Positions 27,348-35,637 of a stretch of 64,000 nucleotides of DNA are shown piece after piece. This stretch comes from Candidatus Hydrogenedentota bacterium (GTDB lineage: Bacteria > Hydrogenedentota > Hydrogenedentia > Hydrogenedentales > SLHB01): NCBI GenBank assembly GCA_019695095.1, contig JAIBAQ010000011.1, forward strand, positions 1-64,000, given 5' to 3'. A program made the position numbers and the translations under genes. The notes under the pieces were generated by a model that made no database searches, was not told where the DNA came from, and saw only the letters and a list, made by a program, of their open reading frames with translations. The number at the start of each line of letters is the position of its first letter. Positions within the stretch are counted from its first letter, which is position 1.

Positions 27348-29378
27348 ATGCTGGACCGCTTGCTGGAATATGTGTTGCCTCTGCCCGAGGAGAGACTCTC
27401 GCGCATCTCGCTGCAAGACATGGCACTCTGCTGGGCGTGGCACGATTCATATGCCGAAGATCCACTGCAACAGCAGCTTTGGGCTGCCATTCCCGCTATC
27501 GTCTCCACGTGGTCCTCATGCGCGGGCAAACCCACGATCGTCACCGAAGGCCGCCGTCACCAGTGGATCCTTCGTGAACTCATCGACACCCTCCAGTCCA
27601 ATGGTGTCATGGCGTTGGCCTGGGATGAAACCTATTTTCTGTGCCGCGTTCACGACCTTACCAACAACGTAAAAGACGCCGGTCTATTCGAGCGCGTTCG
27701 TTCAATACTTGGCAATCACCGGATTTCCCTCGATTCCCGCGTGCGAGGACTCCTGCTTAGACCAGGCCTCCCCATTCTCTCCGACCGCCTGCACGTCGTC
27801 ACGTCGGAGGACTTGATGCGCGCCAGACCTCGCGAGATCAAGCTGTTCGCTGGTATCGCAAAGCCCGGGCGAGGGCCCGTGTTCACCCACAAGTCCGGCC
27901 ACCTGAAGATACTCGACAGCGTGCCCGAGAACTGCACCGTCGTCGTCGAAAACGGCTCGTGCTCCGTCGAAGGCTTCGTCATGGGTAAGCTCGCCGCCAC
28001 GCAACACTGTGAAGTTCAGGAGAACATCTCCGGTGTTGTTGTCGTGCGCCAGGGCGACATACGCGCGCGCAACATCATCGTGCGCGCATACGTTGTCTCC
28101 AAATGGGGCAACGTGTTTTGCATGAATGCCGAATCGCCCGATCTCGTTTTTGCGGGCAACGAGATCCGAGTCGAGACGTCCGCCCTGATGGGACGCTATG
28201 TGGCCGACAAAATCCGCGTAAAAGGAGATATCCACGGCGGTCTGTTCGAGGCGGCTTCGCTCCTCACCGCCGCGCGATTCCGCCGTTCGGAAGTGCGCGA
28301 CCTCTCTATTGTTTTGCGCCGCGAGTTATCGTGCACGGATTACGGCGAAGAGCCCGGACCCGACGCCAGCAAGTACCTCGGCAGGGCGGCCCGGCTGCGA
28401 CGGCAACTTGGAAACGAACGCACAGCCATTGACTATGCCAATCAAGAGGCCGAGCACGCCGCCAGTTGCGCACTCGTGTACCTCAACTCCGTCGAAAACA
28501 TGCACCCCATTGCCGAGCGGCTGCACAAAGCCGAACACCGTCTTGCTCTTGTCAATCGCATTGTATCCGCCATGCAGACCTTGGCCGTCATGGCAGAAGA
28601 CCGGCTCAATCAAGTCGTCCGGCATTCGGGAAGCATCCCGGACATACCCGATATCACTACGGCAGAGGAGCCCTTCTCCCAATTGGATGCAATTCACGCG
28701 GAGTTGGCCGGCATCAAGGACGAAGGCCAGCTTGACCGGGATGTCAATGACGAGTTCGTCGAGCTATCGGCCCTGAAAGAGCGCCTGCTAAACGCCACGG
28801 CGGACCAACGCAGGATTGCCGCACTCCTCATGCAGATTCGTGAGAAGATCGCAAAATGGCGGCGCGAACGCGACGAGCTCACTCAGACCATCGGCTACTA
28901 TGAAAAGGAATTGCAGAACGCTTCGAATGGCGAGAATTCGGGCCGAGCCACCCGCTCCAACGTCCATCTACTGCGCCGGCTCCTTGCGACCGTTCGTGAG
29001 CGCGGCATGGGCAGCGATGAGGCGATTGCCAAGAAACTGCAGAGCGTTCCGATGCGAATGGCTCTCCGCACCGTGAACAACAGCCTGTCGCGCGCGTCCA
29101 CTCACGAGACCAACGTCGCGGCGCTGCAACGCGATTTGGCGGACGTGGCGCAGCTCCTTCGCAAAGATTTCCAGATTATCATCAGCGAGGGTATCGACCG
29201 CTCGCAAGGCGCTCCGCGCGTCAGCGGTTGCTTCGACGCGCGTGTTCGCATCTACGCAGACCCCTTCCTGCTGAACGAACCTCAACCGCCCGCGGGAAGC
29301 TGTGTGCTGACTCCCGAGAGTGGAGAATCACCCCGCACCTACTGCCGACAAGACGGTTTCATTGTGGAGATGAAGTAA
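27348..29378 (+). CDS. FapA-like DUF342 domain protein with long coiled coil
   Basis: A 676-residue protein. After an N-terminal alpha/beta region, residues about 195-320 form a DUF342/FapA (bactofilin-like beta-helix) segment with regular short strands (VEGFVMGKLAAT, GVVVVRQGDIRARNI, VKGDIHGGLFEA). The rest is a long helical coiled coil (about 330-600) and a short tail. FapA-family proteins are described near polar flagellar and surface assembly genes, but there is no flagellar gene here. It is first in a tight cluster with cmk and recJ. Possibly a cell-envelope or cytoskeletal scaffold. Confidence 0.65.
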   Translation: MLDRLLEYVLPLPEERLSRISLQDMALCWAWHDSYAEDPLQQQLWAAIPAIVSTWSSCAGKPTIVTEGRRHQWILRELIDTLQSNGVMALAWDETYFLCRVHDLTNNVKDAGLFERVRSILGNHRISLDSRVRGLLLRPGLPILSDRLHVVTSEDLMRARPREIKLFAGIAKPGRGPVFTHKSGHLKILDSVPENCTVVVENGSCSVEGFVMGKLAATQHCEVQENISGVVVVRQGDIRARNIIVRAYVVSKWGNVFCMNAESPDLVFAGNEIRVETSALMGRYVADKIRVKGDIHGGLFEAASLLTAARFRRSEVRDLSIVLRRELSCTDYGEEPGPDASKYLGRAARLRRQLGNERTAIDYANQEAEHAASCALVYLNSVENMHPIAERLHKAEHRLALVNRIVSAMQTLAVMAEDRLNQVVRHSGSIPDIPDITTAEEPFSQLDAIHAELAGIKDEGQLDRDVNDEFVELSALKERLLNATADQRRIAALLMQIREKIAKWRRERDELTQTIGYYEKELQNASNGENSGRATRSNVHLLRRLLATVRERGMGSDEAIAKKLQSVPMRMALRTVNNSLSRASTHETNVAALQRDLADVAQLLRKDFQIIISEGIDRSQGAPRVSGCFDARVRIYADPFLLNEPQPPAGSCVLTPESGESPRTYCRQDGFIVEMK

Positions 29379-29383
29379 ACGGA

Positions 29384-30064
29384 ATGGAAAGCACATTGAC
29401 CACGGAAATCGTGGCTATCGACGGGCCCGCCGGCGCGGGCAAAAGCACTGTGGCGCGAAAGGTCGCTGAAGTACTCGGCTACGCATTCTTGGACACCGGC
29501 GCCATGTACCGCGCGGCAACGTGGCTCGCGCTCACAAATGGCGTGGACCTGGATGACGCGCAGGCATTGGCAAACACCACACGTTCCATGAACCTGGATC
29601 TTCGCGAAGTGGATGGCCGTCAGCAGGTCCTCGTCGGAGACGAAGACATTACCCACGCGATTCGCACGCCCGAAGTGACGCGTCAGATTAGCAAACTGGA
29701 TCACAATCCCGAGGTGCGCGCGCATCTCGTGGCACTGCAGCAGGCGTTTGGGGCGCGCCGTCCAACTGTCGCGGAGGGACGCGATATCGGGACCGTCGTC
29801 TTCCCGCACGCAAAATGCAAGATCTATCTGGATGCGTCTCTCGAAGAACGCACGCGCCGGCGCGCGCTGGAGTTCGAAAAGAAAGGCATCGCCTTCGATT
29901 CCAAGCAGTTGATGGAGGACATCCGCCAGCGGGACCATCGGGATATGTCGCGCAGTGTCGGACCGCTCAAGAAAGCGGACGATGCCGTGGTCGTCGAAAC
30001 GGACGGTCTCACCCCCGACGAAGTCGTGGACCGCATCGTGCGCCTCGCGAAGGAGCGGGCATGA
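29384..30064 (+). CDS. cmk: Cytidylate kinase
   Basis: A 226-residue (d)CMP kinase that makes CDP from CMP and ATP. The P-loop GPAGAGKST is at residues 14-22, followed by LDTGAMYRA, the GRDIGTVVFP segment and RRALE of the lid. Length and motif order match bacterial Cmk. The ATG at 29384 is 5 nt past the stop of the FapA-like gene; its stop overlaps recJ (ATGA). Confidence 0.93.
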   Translation: MESTLTTEIVAIDGPAGAGKSTVARKVAEVLGYAFLDTGAMYRAATWLALTNGVDLDDAQALANTTRSMNLDLREVDGRQQVLVGDEDITHAIRTPEVTRQISKLDHNPEVRAHLVALQQAFGARRPTVAEGRDIGTVVFPHAKCKIYLDASLEERTRRRALEFEKKGIAFDSKQLMEDIRQRDHRDMSRSVGPLKKADDAVVVETDGLTPDEVVDRIVRLAKERA

Positions 30065-31758
30065 GCGCATTGACCGCGCGGTGCGATTGGCGAGTCGCAG
30101 AAGAAGATCGCACCGCGAGCCAGGCTTTGGCCGATCGAATCGGCGTGCCGCACATTGTGGCGCATATCCTTCGTACACGCGGCGCGGCGTCAGTGGAAGA
30201 CGCTGAACGATTTCTGAATCCTTCCCTCGACTACCTGAGCGCACCAAGCCTGCTGGACGACCTTGACCGGGCCGTCGAACGCATTTCGGCGGCGCGAAAG
30301 AACAACGAGCGCGTCCTGGTCTTCGGCGACTACGACGTGGATGGCATTGCCGGGGCGGCTCTTATGCTGCGCGCACTCCGCCGCTTTGGAATCGAACAGA
30401 GCACGCACGCCATGCCCAAGCGCCTAACCGAAGGGTATGGCATCGGCATCGATCACATCGATCAGGCGCGCGCCGAAGGCGTTTCGCTCATCATCACCGT
30501 CGACAACGGCATAGCGGCGCACGAGCCCATCGAGCGGGCTCAATCGCTCGGCATCGATGTGATCGTCACGGACCACCATCAAATTGATGGCCCCTTGCCC
30601 AAAGCGTTTGCGGTGATGAATCCCAAACGCCAGGCCAGCGGATACCCCGGGGTGGACTCCTGCGGCGCCGGGGTCGCGTTTCGACTGGCTTGGGCTTTGA
30701 CCGGCGAACAAGCCGATCTTGATTTGGTGGCGCTAGCGACCGTCGCCGATATTGTGCCGTTGCGCGGCGAAAACCGGGACTTGGTCGCAGTTGGCCTCGC
30801 GGCCTTGGCGCGCGCTCCGCGCACCGGCCTAATCCAATTGGCGAAAGTCGCGGGCATTGATCTGAAGAAGGTCACCGCCGAGGACCTATCGTTCCAGCTT
30901 GCGCCTCGCATCAACGCCGGGGGACGCATGGGCGACGGGCTCGCGGGTCTGAATCTGTTGCTTACCGATTCCGCGGTGGAAGCCGCAGAACTGGCCGAGG
31001 AATTGGATGCCGCGAACCAAGAGCGTAAAGAGCATGAGCAGGCCACCTACAACGAAGCGTTGGAGATGATCGAAAGCGGTTACACCGAATCGCAACGCAG
31101 CATCGTACTGGCGCGGCGCGGGTGGCATCCCGGCGTCGTGGGCATCGTCGCCAGCCGTATCCAATCGCGCTACTATCGCCCGGTCGTGCTCGTCGCCATC
31201 AACGGCGACGGCCTGGGCCGTGGGTCCGCGCGTAGCGTCGATGGGCTCAATATCGCCGAGGCGCTGAAGGCCTGCGAAACGCACCTCGTTGCATGCGGCG
31301 GCCACGCGGCAGCCGCGGGTATCACCATCGAAGAGACAAAAGTGGAAGCCTTTCAAAACGCCTTTGAATCGGAAGCTGCCTCCCGTCTCCCCGCACACGA
31401 TTTGAAGCGGCCGCTTTCCATCGATGCGCAAGTCGCGCTGACCGAAATCGACGGGAAACTCGTGACGCTTCTCGACCGCCTGCAACCGTGCGGCGCGGCG
31501 AATCCTTCGCCGGTCTTGGCCGCCTACGGGGTGCGCGTCGCCCGGCAGTCGTGTAGAGAACTTCGCGGCGGCCACCTCAAGTTTGCCGTGACGGACGGAA
31601 CCCGCACCTTCGATACCATTGGATTTCGTATGGGTGACCGGCTGAGTGCGCTGCAGTCTGTGGATGCCATCGACGTCGCGTTTAACCCGCAGTTCAATAC
31701 GTGGCGTGGCGAAACGGTCGTCCAATTGGTGGTGAAGGATATCCGCGCAGCGCAATGA
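30061..31758 (+). CDS. recJ: Single-stranded-DNA-specific 5'-3' exonuclease RecJ
   Basis: A 565-residue DHH-family nuclease for recombination and mismatch repair. Motif I is VFGDYDVDG (about 88-95), motif III is TDHH (Asp171, His172, His173), a DHHA1 domain carries CGGHAAAAG near residue 420, and an OB-like C-terminal domain follows. All metal-binding motifs are intact. Translationally coupled to cmk by ATGA. It ends 3 nt from the convergent PAS gene. Confidence 0.94.
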   Translation: MSALTARCDWRVAEEDRTASQALADRIGVPHIVAHILRTRGAASVEDAERFLNPSLDYLSAPSLLDDLDRAVERISAARKNNERVLVFGDYDVDGIAGAALMLRALRRFGIEQSTHAMPKRLTEGYGIGIDHIDQARAEGVSLIITVDNGIAAHEPIERAQSLGIDVIVTDHHQIDGPLPKAFAVMNPKRQASGYPGVDSCGAGVAFRLAWALTGEQADLDLVALATVADIVPLRGENRDLVAVGLAALARAPRTGLIQLAKVAGIDLKKVTAEDLSFQLAPRINAGGRMGDGLAGLNLLLTDSAVEAAELAEELDAANQERKEHEQATYNEALEMIESGYTESQRSIVLARRGWHPGVVGIVASRIQSRYYRPVVLVAINGDGLGRGSARSVDGLNIAEALKACETHLVACGGHAAAAGITIEETKVEAFQNAFESEAASRLPAHDLKRPLSIDAQVALTEIDGKLVTLLDRLQPCGAANPSPVLAAYGVRVARQSCRELRGGHLKFAVTDGTRTFDTIGFRMGDRLSALQSVDAIDVAFNPQFNTWRGETVVQLVVKDIRAAQ

Positions 31759-31761
31759 CCT

Positions 31762-32736
31762 CTACGAGGCCTGCCTCTTGCGAGGTCCTTCTTCTTCGTC
31801 CGGCACTCCAGACGGAAACAAGTCCGGATACAAACGCCCAAGGCATTCCGGGCAGAATCCGTGCGAAAACTCCGCGTCGGAGTGGTTGTGGATATAAACC
31901 TCGATCTGCTCCCAGTACCCCTGGTCATCTCGAATCTTCTTGCACGAAGCGCAAATCGGGATCAAACCTCGCAACGTCTTGACCTGGGCCAGGGCTTCCT
32001 TCAATTCGCCAATGAGCTTTACGCGCTCTTGCTCCACGCGTGACCGCTCCGTCACGTCGCGGACCAGCGCGATAAACAAGATGCCGCGCCCCGACGGAAC
32101 CTCATTGACGTTGATCTCCATCGGAAACGTTGACCCGTTCTTGCGCAGTCCCAGCACCTCAATGTCCTGCTGAACAATGTTGCGCTGGTCATTGTCCAAG
32201 TAAGAGATAAGGTAATCCTTGTAATCCGCGCGATACGAGGGGTCGATCAGCCCTTCAATGGAACGATTGGTCATTTCGCCCGGCGCATATCCAAACATCG
32301 TCGCTGCCGCCGGATTCACCGAATCTACCACTCCGTTGGCGTCAAACGACAGAATCCCGTATCCCGCGTACGTGATGATCGACGAGAGCTTCGCTTCCGT
32401 TTCCGCCCTGCGCTCATCGGCCGCCTGCCGCTTCACGGCCACGATACCGGTAATCACGATGGCTAGCACTGAAAATGAACGATTGAGGATCGCAACGCTG
32501 TCCGGCCCGTCCGGTGAGGTATACATCAGTCCCAAGATGGCTAGAGTCACGCAAAGCACCGTGACTGCGCCTGTGAAAGCACGTTGGGGCGACCACAGCG
32601 AGAACAATACGATACCGGCGTACAACACGCCCCCCGCCGTTCCCTGGAGCAACCGGCAGTCCAACAGGAAGACCGCGAGCAACGCCAAGGCCGTGGCCAG
32701 AAGAACTCTGGGACTTGTCTTGCCGAAAAACTTCAT
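31762..32736 (-). CDS. Membrane PAS sensor with C-terminal CxxC zinc-like module
   Basis: A 324-residue sensor-like protein. Several hydrophobic helices occupy about residues 10-105, a PAS domain lies at about 115-240 (ITYAGYGILSFDANGVVDSVN), then a short coiled coil, and finally a module with CASCKKIRDDQGYW and CPEC. The four cysteines may bind metal. The same tail is common after PAS domains in environmental bacteria, without an attached kinase. No output domain is seen, so it may signal by protein contact. ATG 32736 is preferred over a GTG at 32748, which would overlap its own purine run. Confidence 0.75.
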   Translation of the reverse strand: MKFFGKTSPRVLLATALALLAVFLLDCRLLQGTAGGVLYAGIVLFSLWSPQRAFTGAVTVLCVTLAILGLMYTSPDGPDSVAILNRSFSVLAIVITGIVAVKRQAADERRAETEAKLSSIITYAGYGILSFDANGVVDSVNPAAATMFGYAPGEMTNRSIEGLIDPSYRADYKDYLISYLDNDQRNIVQQDIEVLGLRKNGSTFPMEINVNEVPSGRGILFIALVRDVTERSRVEQERVKLIGELKEALAQVKTLRGLIPICASCKKIRDDQGYWEQIEVYIHNHSDAEFSHGFCPECLGRLYPDLFPSGVPDEEEGPRKRQAS

Positions 32737-33010
32737 AGAAGCAAACACTCCCTGTGAATCTGAACGAGTTCACATCAGTCCGCTCAGGATTCCATTGCTT
32801 ATATTGTGCCATATGCTCGCAGACGATTTTGACCGCTTAATCACCTCTTTCATTGATTTACATACTTATTTTTCGGAATATTCGGCAGAAATCCCAAAAC
32901 CCATTGACAAAAATTCGCCAATATGACCATTTGCAATTTGCGCATTATTCGCAGTCCGCCACCAGGCGTGCCTTCGCTTGAAAACCTATCCCCACACTGC
33001 TTCCGAAGTT

Positions 33011-34129
33011 TCAGTGATGGGAGAAGCAACGCTCCTGCGTGAAGACCATCGCCGCACCTGCCTCGTTGCACGCGGCTATCGCGTCATAGTCATTGACGCT
33101 GCCGCCTGGCTGCGCAAATGCGGCCACGCCTTGGCTCGCTGCGGCGACAATGGCATCCCGGAAGGGGAAGAACCCGTCCGACGCCAGAACGGCCCCTTGC
33201 AGCGTCTCCACGCCCTTGTACTTCGCCTTTGCCTTGGAGACGGCCTGCTCCACCGCCCCGACACGATCCTGCTCGCCCGTGCCCACCGCGAGCGTCTGGC
33301 CGTTGCGCGCAATAACCACGCCGTTAGACCGCACGTGGATGTTCACGTACCACGCGAAAAGCAGGTCGTCGAGTTCCCGGTCCGTTGCCGCGCGCGCGAT
33401 GTCGATACGCCCATGCTTCGCGTGCTCGCAATACGCCGGCAACAGATCATTCACTCCGCGGATGCGCGACAGGTAAGGCGTTGCCAAAACGATGCTGCCG
33501 TCGTCGAACACCTTCATTTCGAGCGCGTTCACAACGTCGCCCACATACTTCGGAAGCCCCATGAATTCGGGGACCTTGATAATCCGCATTTCCTTGTTAC
33601 GGCGAAATTTCTCGAAGTTGTTGAGGGCCTCCAATGCCTCCGGCTCAAACGCCGGCGCCGCCACACCCTCCACGATCGACTGCATGATTTCGCTCGCCGT
33701 ATCGCCGTCCACAGTCCGGTTAAACACCACTGTACCGCCGAACGCGGCCTGGGCATCCGCGTCGCGCGCCCGCTGGTACACTTCCACCAACGGCATCGTA
33801 TCCACCTGAATGGCGACTCCCGAAGGATTGCAGTGCTTCATCACGGCGCACGCCGGCCGCTGCATGTATTTCAGAATACCGATGGCGTGGTGCATGTCTT
33901 CGATGTTCGTCTGCGAAAGGCCGCTCTTGCCGGTCTTGAGGATCTCGTACGCTCCCAACACCAACTTCTCGCCGTTGACGGGCCGGTAGAATGCCGCCGG
34001 CTGATGCGGGTTGGTTCCGTAGCGCAGATCCTCAACCTTCTCGTAACGCCGCCCCAGCGCCTCGAACGCCGCGGGGAAATCCCCCACCGTCTTCGTCCGA
34101 TACATATCCTTCAAATTGTCTATCGCCAT
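33011..34129 (-). CDS. Stand-alone AICAR formyltransferase (C-terminal half of PurH)
   Basis: A 372-residue enzyme equivalent to the AICAR transformylase domain of PurH, which formylates AICAR with 10-formyl-THF in the penultimate step of IMP synthesis. LRYGTNPHQPAAFY (35-48) marks the usual domain start, and Lys98-His99 in VMKHCNPSG match the catalytic KH pair. SDGFFPFRDAI and AQPGGSVND are also conserved. The N-terminal IMP cyclohydrolase domain of about 190 residues found in bifunctional PurH is absent. AAGGGTG lies about 9 nt before the ATG. Upstream codons in frame show no cyclohydrolase similarity. Confidence 0.9.
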   Translation of the reverse strand: MAIDNLKDMYRTKTVGDFPAAFEALGRRYEKVEDLRYGTNPHQPAAFYRPVNGEKLVLGAYEILKTGKSGLSQTNIEDMHHAIGILKYMQRPACAVMKHCNPSGVAIQVDTMPLVEVYQRARDADAQAAFGGTVVFNRTVDGDTASEIMQSIVEGVAAPAFEPEALEALNNFEKFRRNKEMRIIKVPEFMGLPKYVGDVVNALEMKVFDDGSIVLATPYLSRIRGVNDLLPAYCEHAKHGRIDIARAATDRELDDLLFAWYVNIHVRSNGVVIARNGQTLAVGTGEQDRVGAVEQAVSKAKAKYKGVETLQGAVLASDGFFPFRDAIVAAASQGVAAFAQPGGSVNDYDAIAACNEAGAAMVFTQERCFSHH

Positions 34130-34326
34130 AATGCAAACACCCTTTCTGCGCCAAGAAAACCAGGGAAACACGACATGCGTAACAAGAAATCGTTTAGGGA
34201 ATGCAGCCCCGGCACGTAGACTGACACACAATCCGGGGGAAGTCAAAACGAACTGGGCGATCTATGCCTGCGGACCGTCATCGAACCCCAGGAACGAGCA
34301 TATCCCGACCTGCTGAAATAATGACC

Positions 34327-34355
34327 TTGACAACATATGGATTACAATCCATAAT
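34327..34355 (+). promoter_or_regulatory. Near-consensus promoter of the HigBA-like operon
   Basis: TTGACA (34327-34332) and CATAAT (34350-34355) are separated by exactly 17 nt. Transcription would begin at or near 34362, the A of the first possible toxin start codon, giving a leaderless or nearly leaderless message. An operator palindrome occupies the spacer. Confidence 0.65.
34336..34353. promoter_or_regulatory. Candidate autoregulatory operator of higBA
   Basis: TATGGATT (34336-34343) and AATCCATA (34346-34353) form a perfect 8-bp inverted repeat with a 2-bp centre. It covers the spacer and -10 box, the classic position for repression by a HigA-type antitoxin. Confidence 0.6.
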
Positions 34356-34361
34356 TCTTGC

Positions 34362-34724
34362 ATGAGTTGGGTTGTCGAAATGGGCGATGAGTTCAAACCT
34401 GAATTCGACGAATTTCACAAGGACGTGAAAGTGGAGTTGCTAGCATTAGCCCGCCTTTTGCAGCAGTTCGGCCCGCAATTACGGCGTCCTCATGTTGACA
34501 CGCTGAAGGACTCGCGGCACGCAAATATGAAGGAGCTACGATTCGCCGCGTCGGGCGGCGCCTGGAGAGTCGCATTCGCTTTCGACACGAAGCGCAAGGC
34601 TATTCTGCTCGTGGCCGGAGACAAAGCGGGTGTGAACGAAAGGCGATTCTATCGAGAATTGATCCGCAAGGCGGATGATCGTTTCGACGCTCATCTCGCC
34701 CGGCTGAAACGAAAAGGTCTGTAG
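34362..34724 (+). CDS. RelE/HigB-family toxin (phage-derived Gp49-like)
   Basis: A 120-residue protein of the HigB/Gp49 RelE-like family, ribosome-dependent mRNA interferases. Typical features are FDEFHKDVKVELLALARLL, a variable loop, and the core MKELRFAASGGAWRVAFAFD followed by ILLVAGDKAG and a basic C-terminus. Toxin precedes antitoxin, as in HigBA. ATG 34362 lies at the predicted transcription start, so the message may be leaderless; ATG 34380 is the alternative. The stop is 2 nt from the antitoxin ATG. Confidence 0.85.
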   Translation: MSWVVEMGDEFKPEFDEFHKDVKVELLALARLLQQFGPQLRRPHVDTLKDSRHANMKELRFAASGGAWRVAFAFDTKRKAILLVAGDKAGVNERRFYRELIRKADDRFDAHLARLKRKGL

Positions 34725-34726
34725 CC

Positions 34727-35053
34727 ATGCCCACCAACATAGACGACATAATCAGGAGTCTAAGCCCCTCCCAGCGCAAGAAAGTCGAGGCTCGCGCGGC
34801 ACAGCTCATTGCGGAAGAAATGACACTGCGTGACTTGCGGCGTGCTCGAAAACTCACGCAAGTGAAAATGTCCAGAATGCTCGGCATTACCCAAGATAGC
34901 GTCTCCCGGCTCGAACGCCGCAGCGACCTTATGATCTCGACCCTTCGAAAAACCATCAAAGCCATGGGCGGCAGACTGACTATCATCGCCGAGTTTCCCG
35001 ACCGCAAACCGGTGATCCTATCTGGAATCGGCGACGATAAGACAGCGAAGTAG
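34727..35053 (+). CDS. HigA-like antitoxin, XRE-type helix-turn-helix
   Basis: A 108-residue antitoxin. An HTH of the XRE class lies at about 40-95 (LRRARKLTQVKMSRMLGITQDSVSRLERR). The N-terminal helical stretch probably contacts the toxin. It would neutralise the upstream RelE-like toxin and repress the operon through the palindrome at 34336-34353. It sits 2 nt after the toxin stop. Confidence 0.85.
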   Translation: MPTNIDDIIRSLSPSQRKKVEARAAQLIAEEMTLRDLRRARKLTQVKMSRMLGITQDSVSRLERRSDLMISTLRKTIKAMGGRLTIIAEFPDRKPVILSGIGDDKTAK

Positions 35054-35637
35054 CCGACAGCGATTACGAAGTCTGCGGACCGTGTTGTGGCAGGGTCTTG
35101 GCCCAGCCACTCCGCCGACACACTTGTCGGCAGGCGACCGGCAGGTCTCGGTTCCATCGCCACAACAACGCCAACCAAAGGCCGACTCAATATCCCGCAC
35201 TCGATGGCTTTCAGGTTCACGCCACGCTACGCATTACCCGCAACCCACGGTGTACACCACGCCGCGCTCGGCGATCGCGGCTACTCGGCAACCTGCGCTT
35301 TGCCTTAATGCAATCCACGCCGCGCGACACCTCCTTCTTCACCACCTCATTCTCCGGAGAGCCGTAGGCACGGTAGACTCCAGCCCCGGGTGAGATTCGC
35401 GGCAACGACGCGAATCGAAACCCCAGGCACCAGCACCCCCCAACGGGAGCCCTGTCAGGGCGAAAGCAACTCGCACGAGTCATTATTGAGGAGTGTGAGG
35501 TGTTGCCTGAGGAGTTGGTGCAGCGGGGGTAGCGTCTAGTGGCGCAGCGTAGCCGCAATCAATCCTACTGGCGTCACTACTCGGGTTCCGAATACACTCA
35601 ACCGGCACTATAGCGATCAAGGGGAGCCACGAAAACG
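35054..35637. other. Non-coding interval with dispersed-repeat and hairpins
   Basis: This 584-bp stretch has no convincing gene. It holds one copy of a repeat also present near 43.1 kb, a perfect 8-bp hairpin GATTCGCG/CGCGAATC (35394-35416) and a palindrome GCCCTG-T-CAGGGC near 35449-35461. A short open frame without a start ends in a stop near 35532. It may be decayed mobile or repeat DNA lying between higA and the DUF4114 gene. Confidence 0.5.
35081..35300. repeat. Dispersed intergenic repeat, copy A
   Basis: Shares ordered blocks with 43081-43250: TGTTGTGGC, GACCG.CAGGTCTC, ACGCCAACCAAA, and a 40-nt block at 35241-35280 that differs from 43191-43230 at only three positions. Copy A has about 40 extra nt between the second and third blocks. 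No coding potential is shared by both copies. Confidence 0.65.

Noticed and set aside
32978-34219. Long plus-strand frame opposite the AICAR transformylase
   Set aside because: Antisense shadow; the minus-strand protein has clear catalytic motifs.
35394-35535. Possible gene remnant ending near 35532
   Set aside because: A stop-free frame of about 45 codons without a start; could be chance, so left in the non-coding interval.
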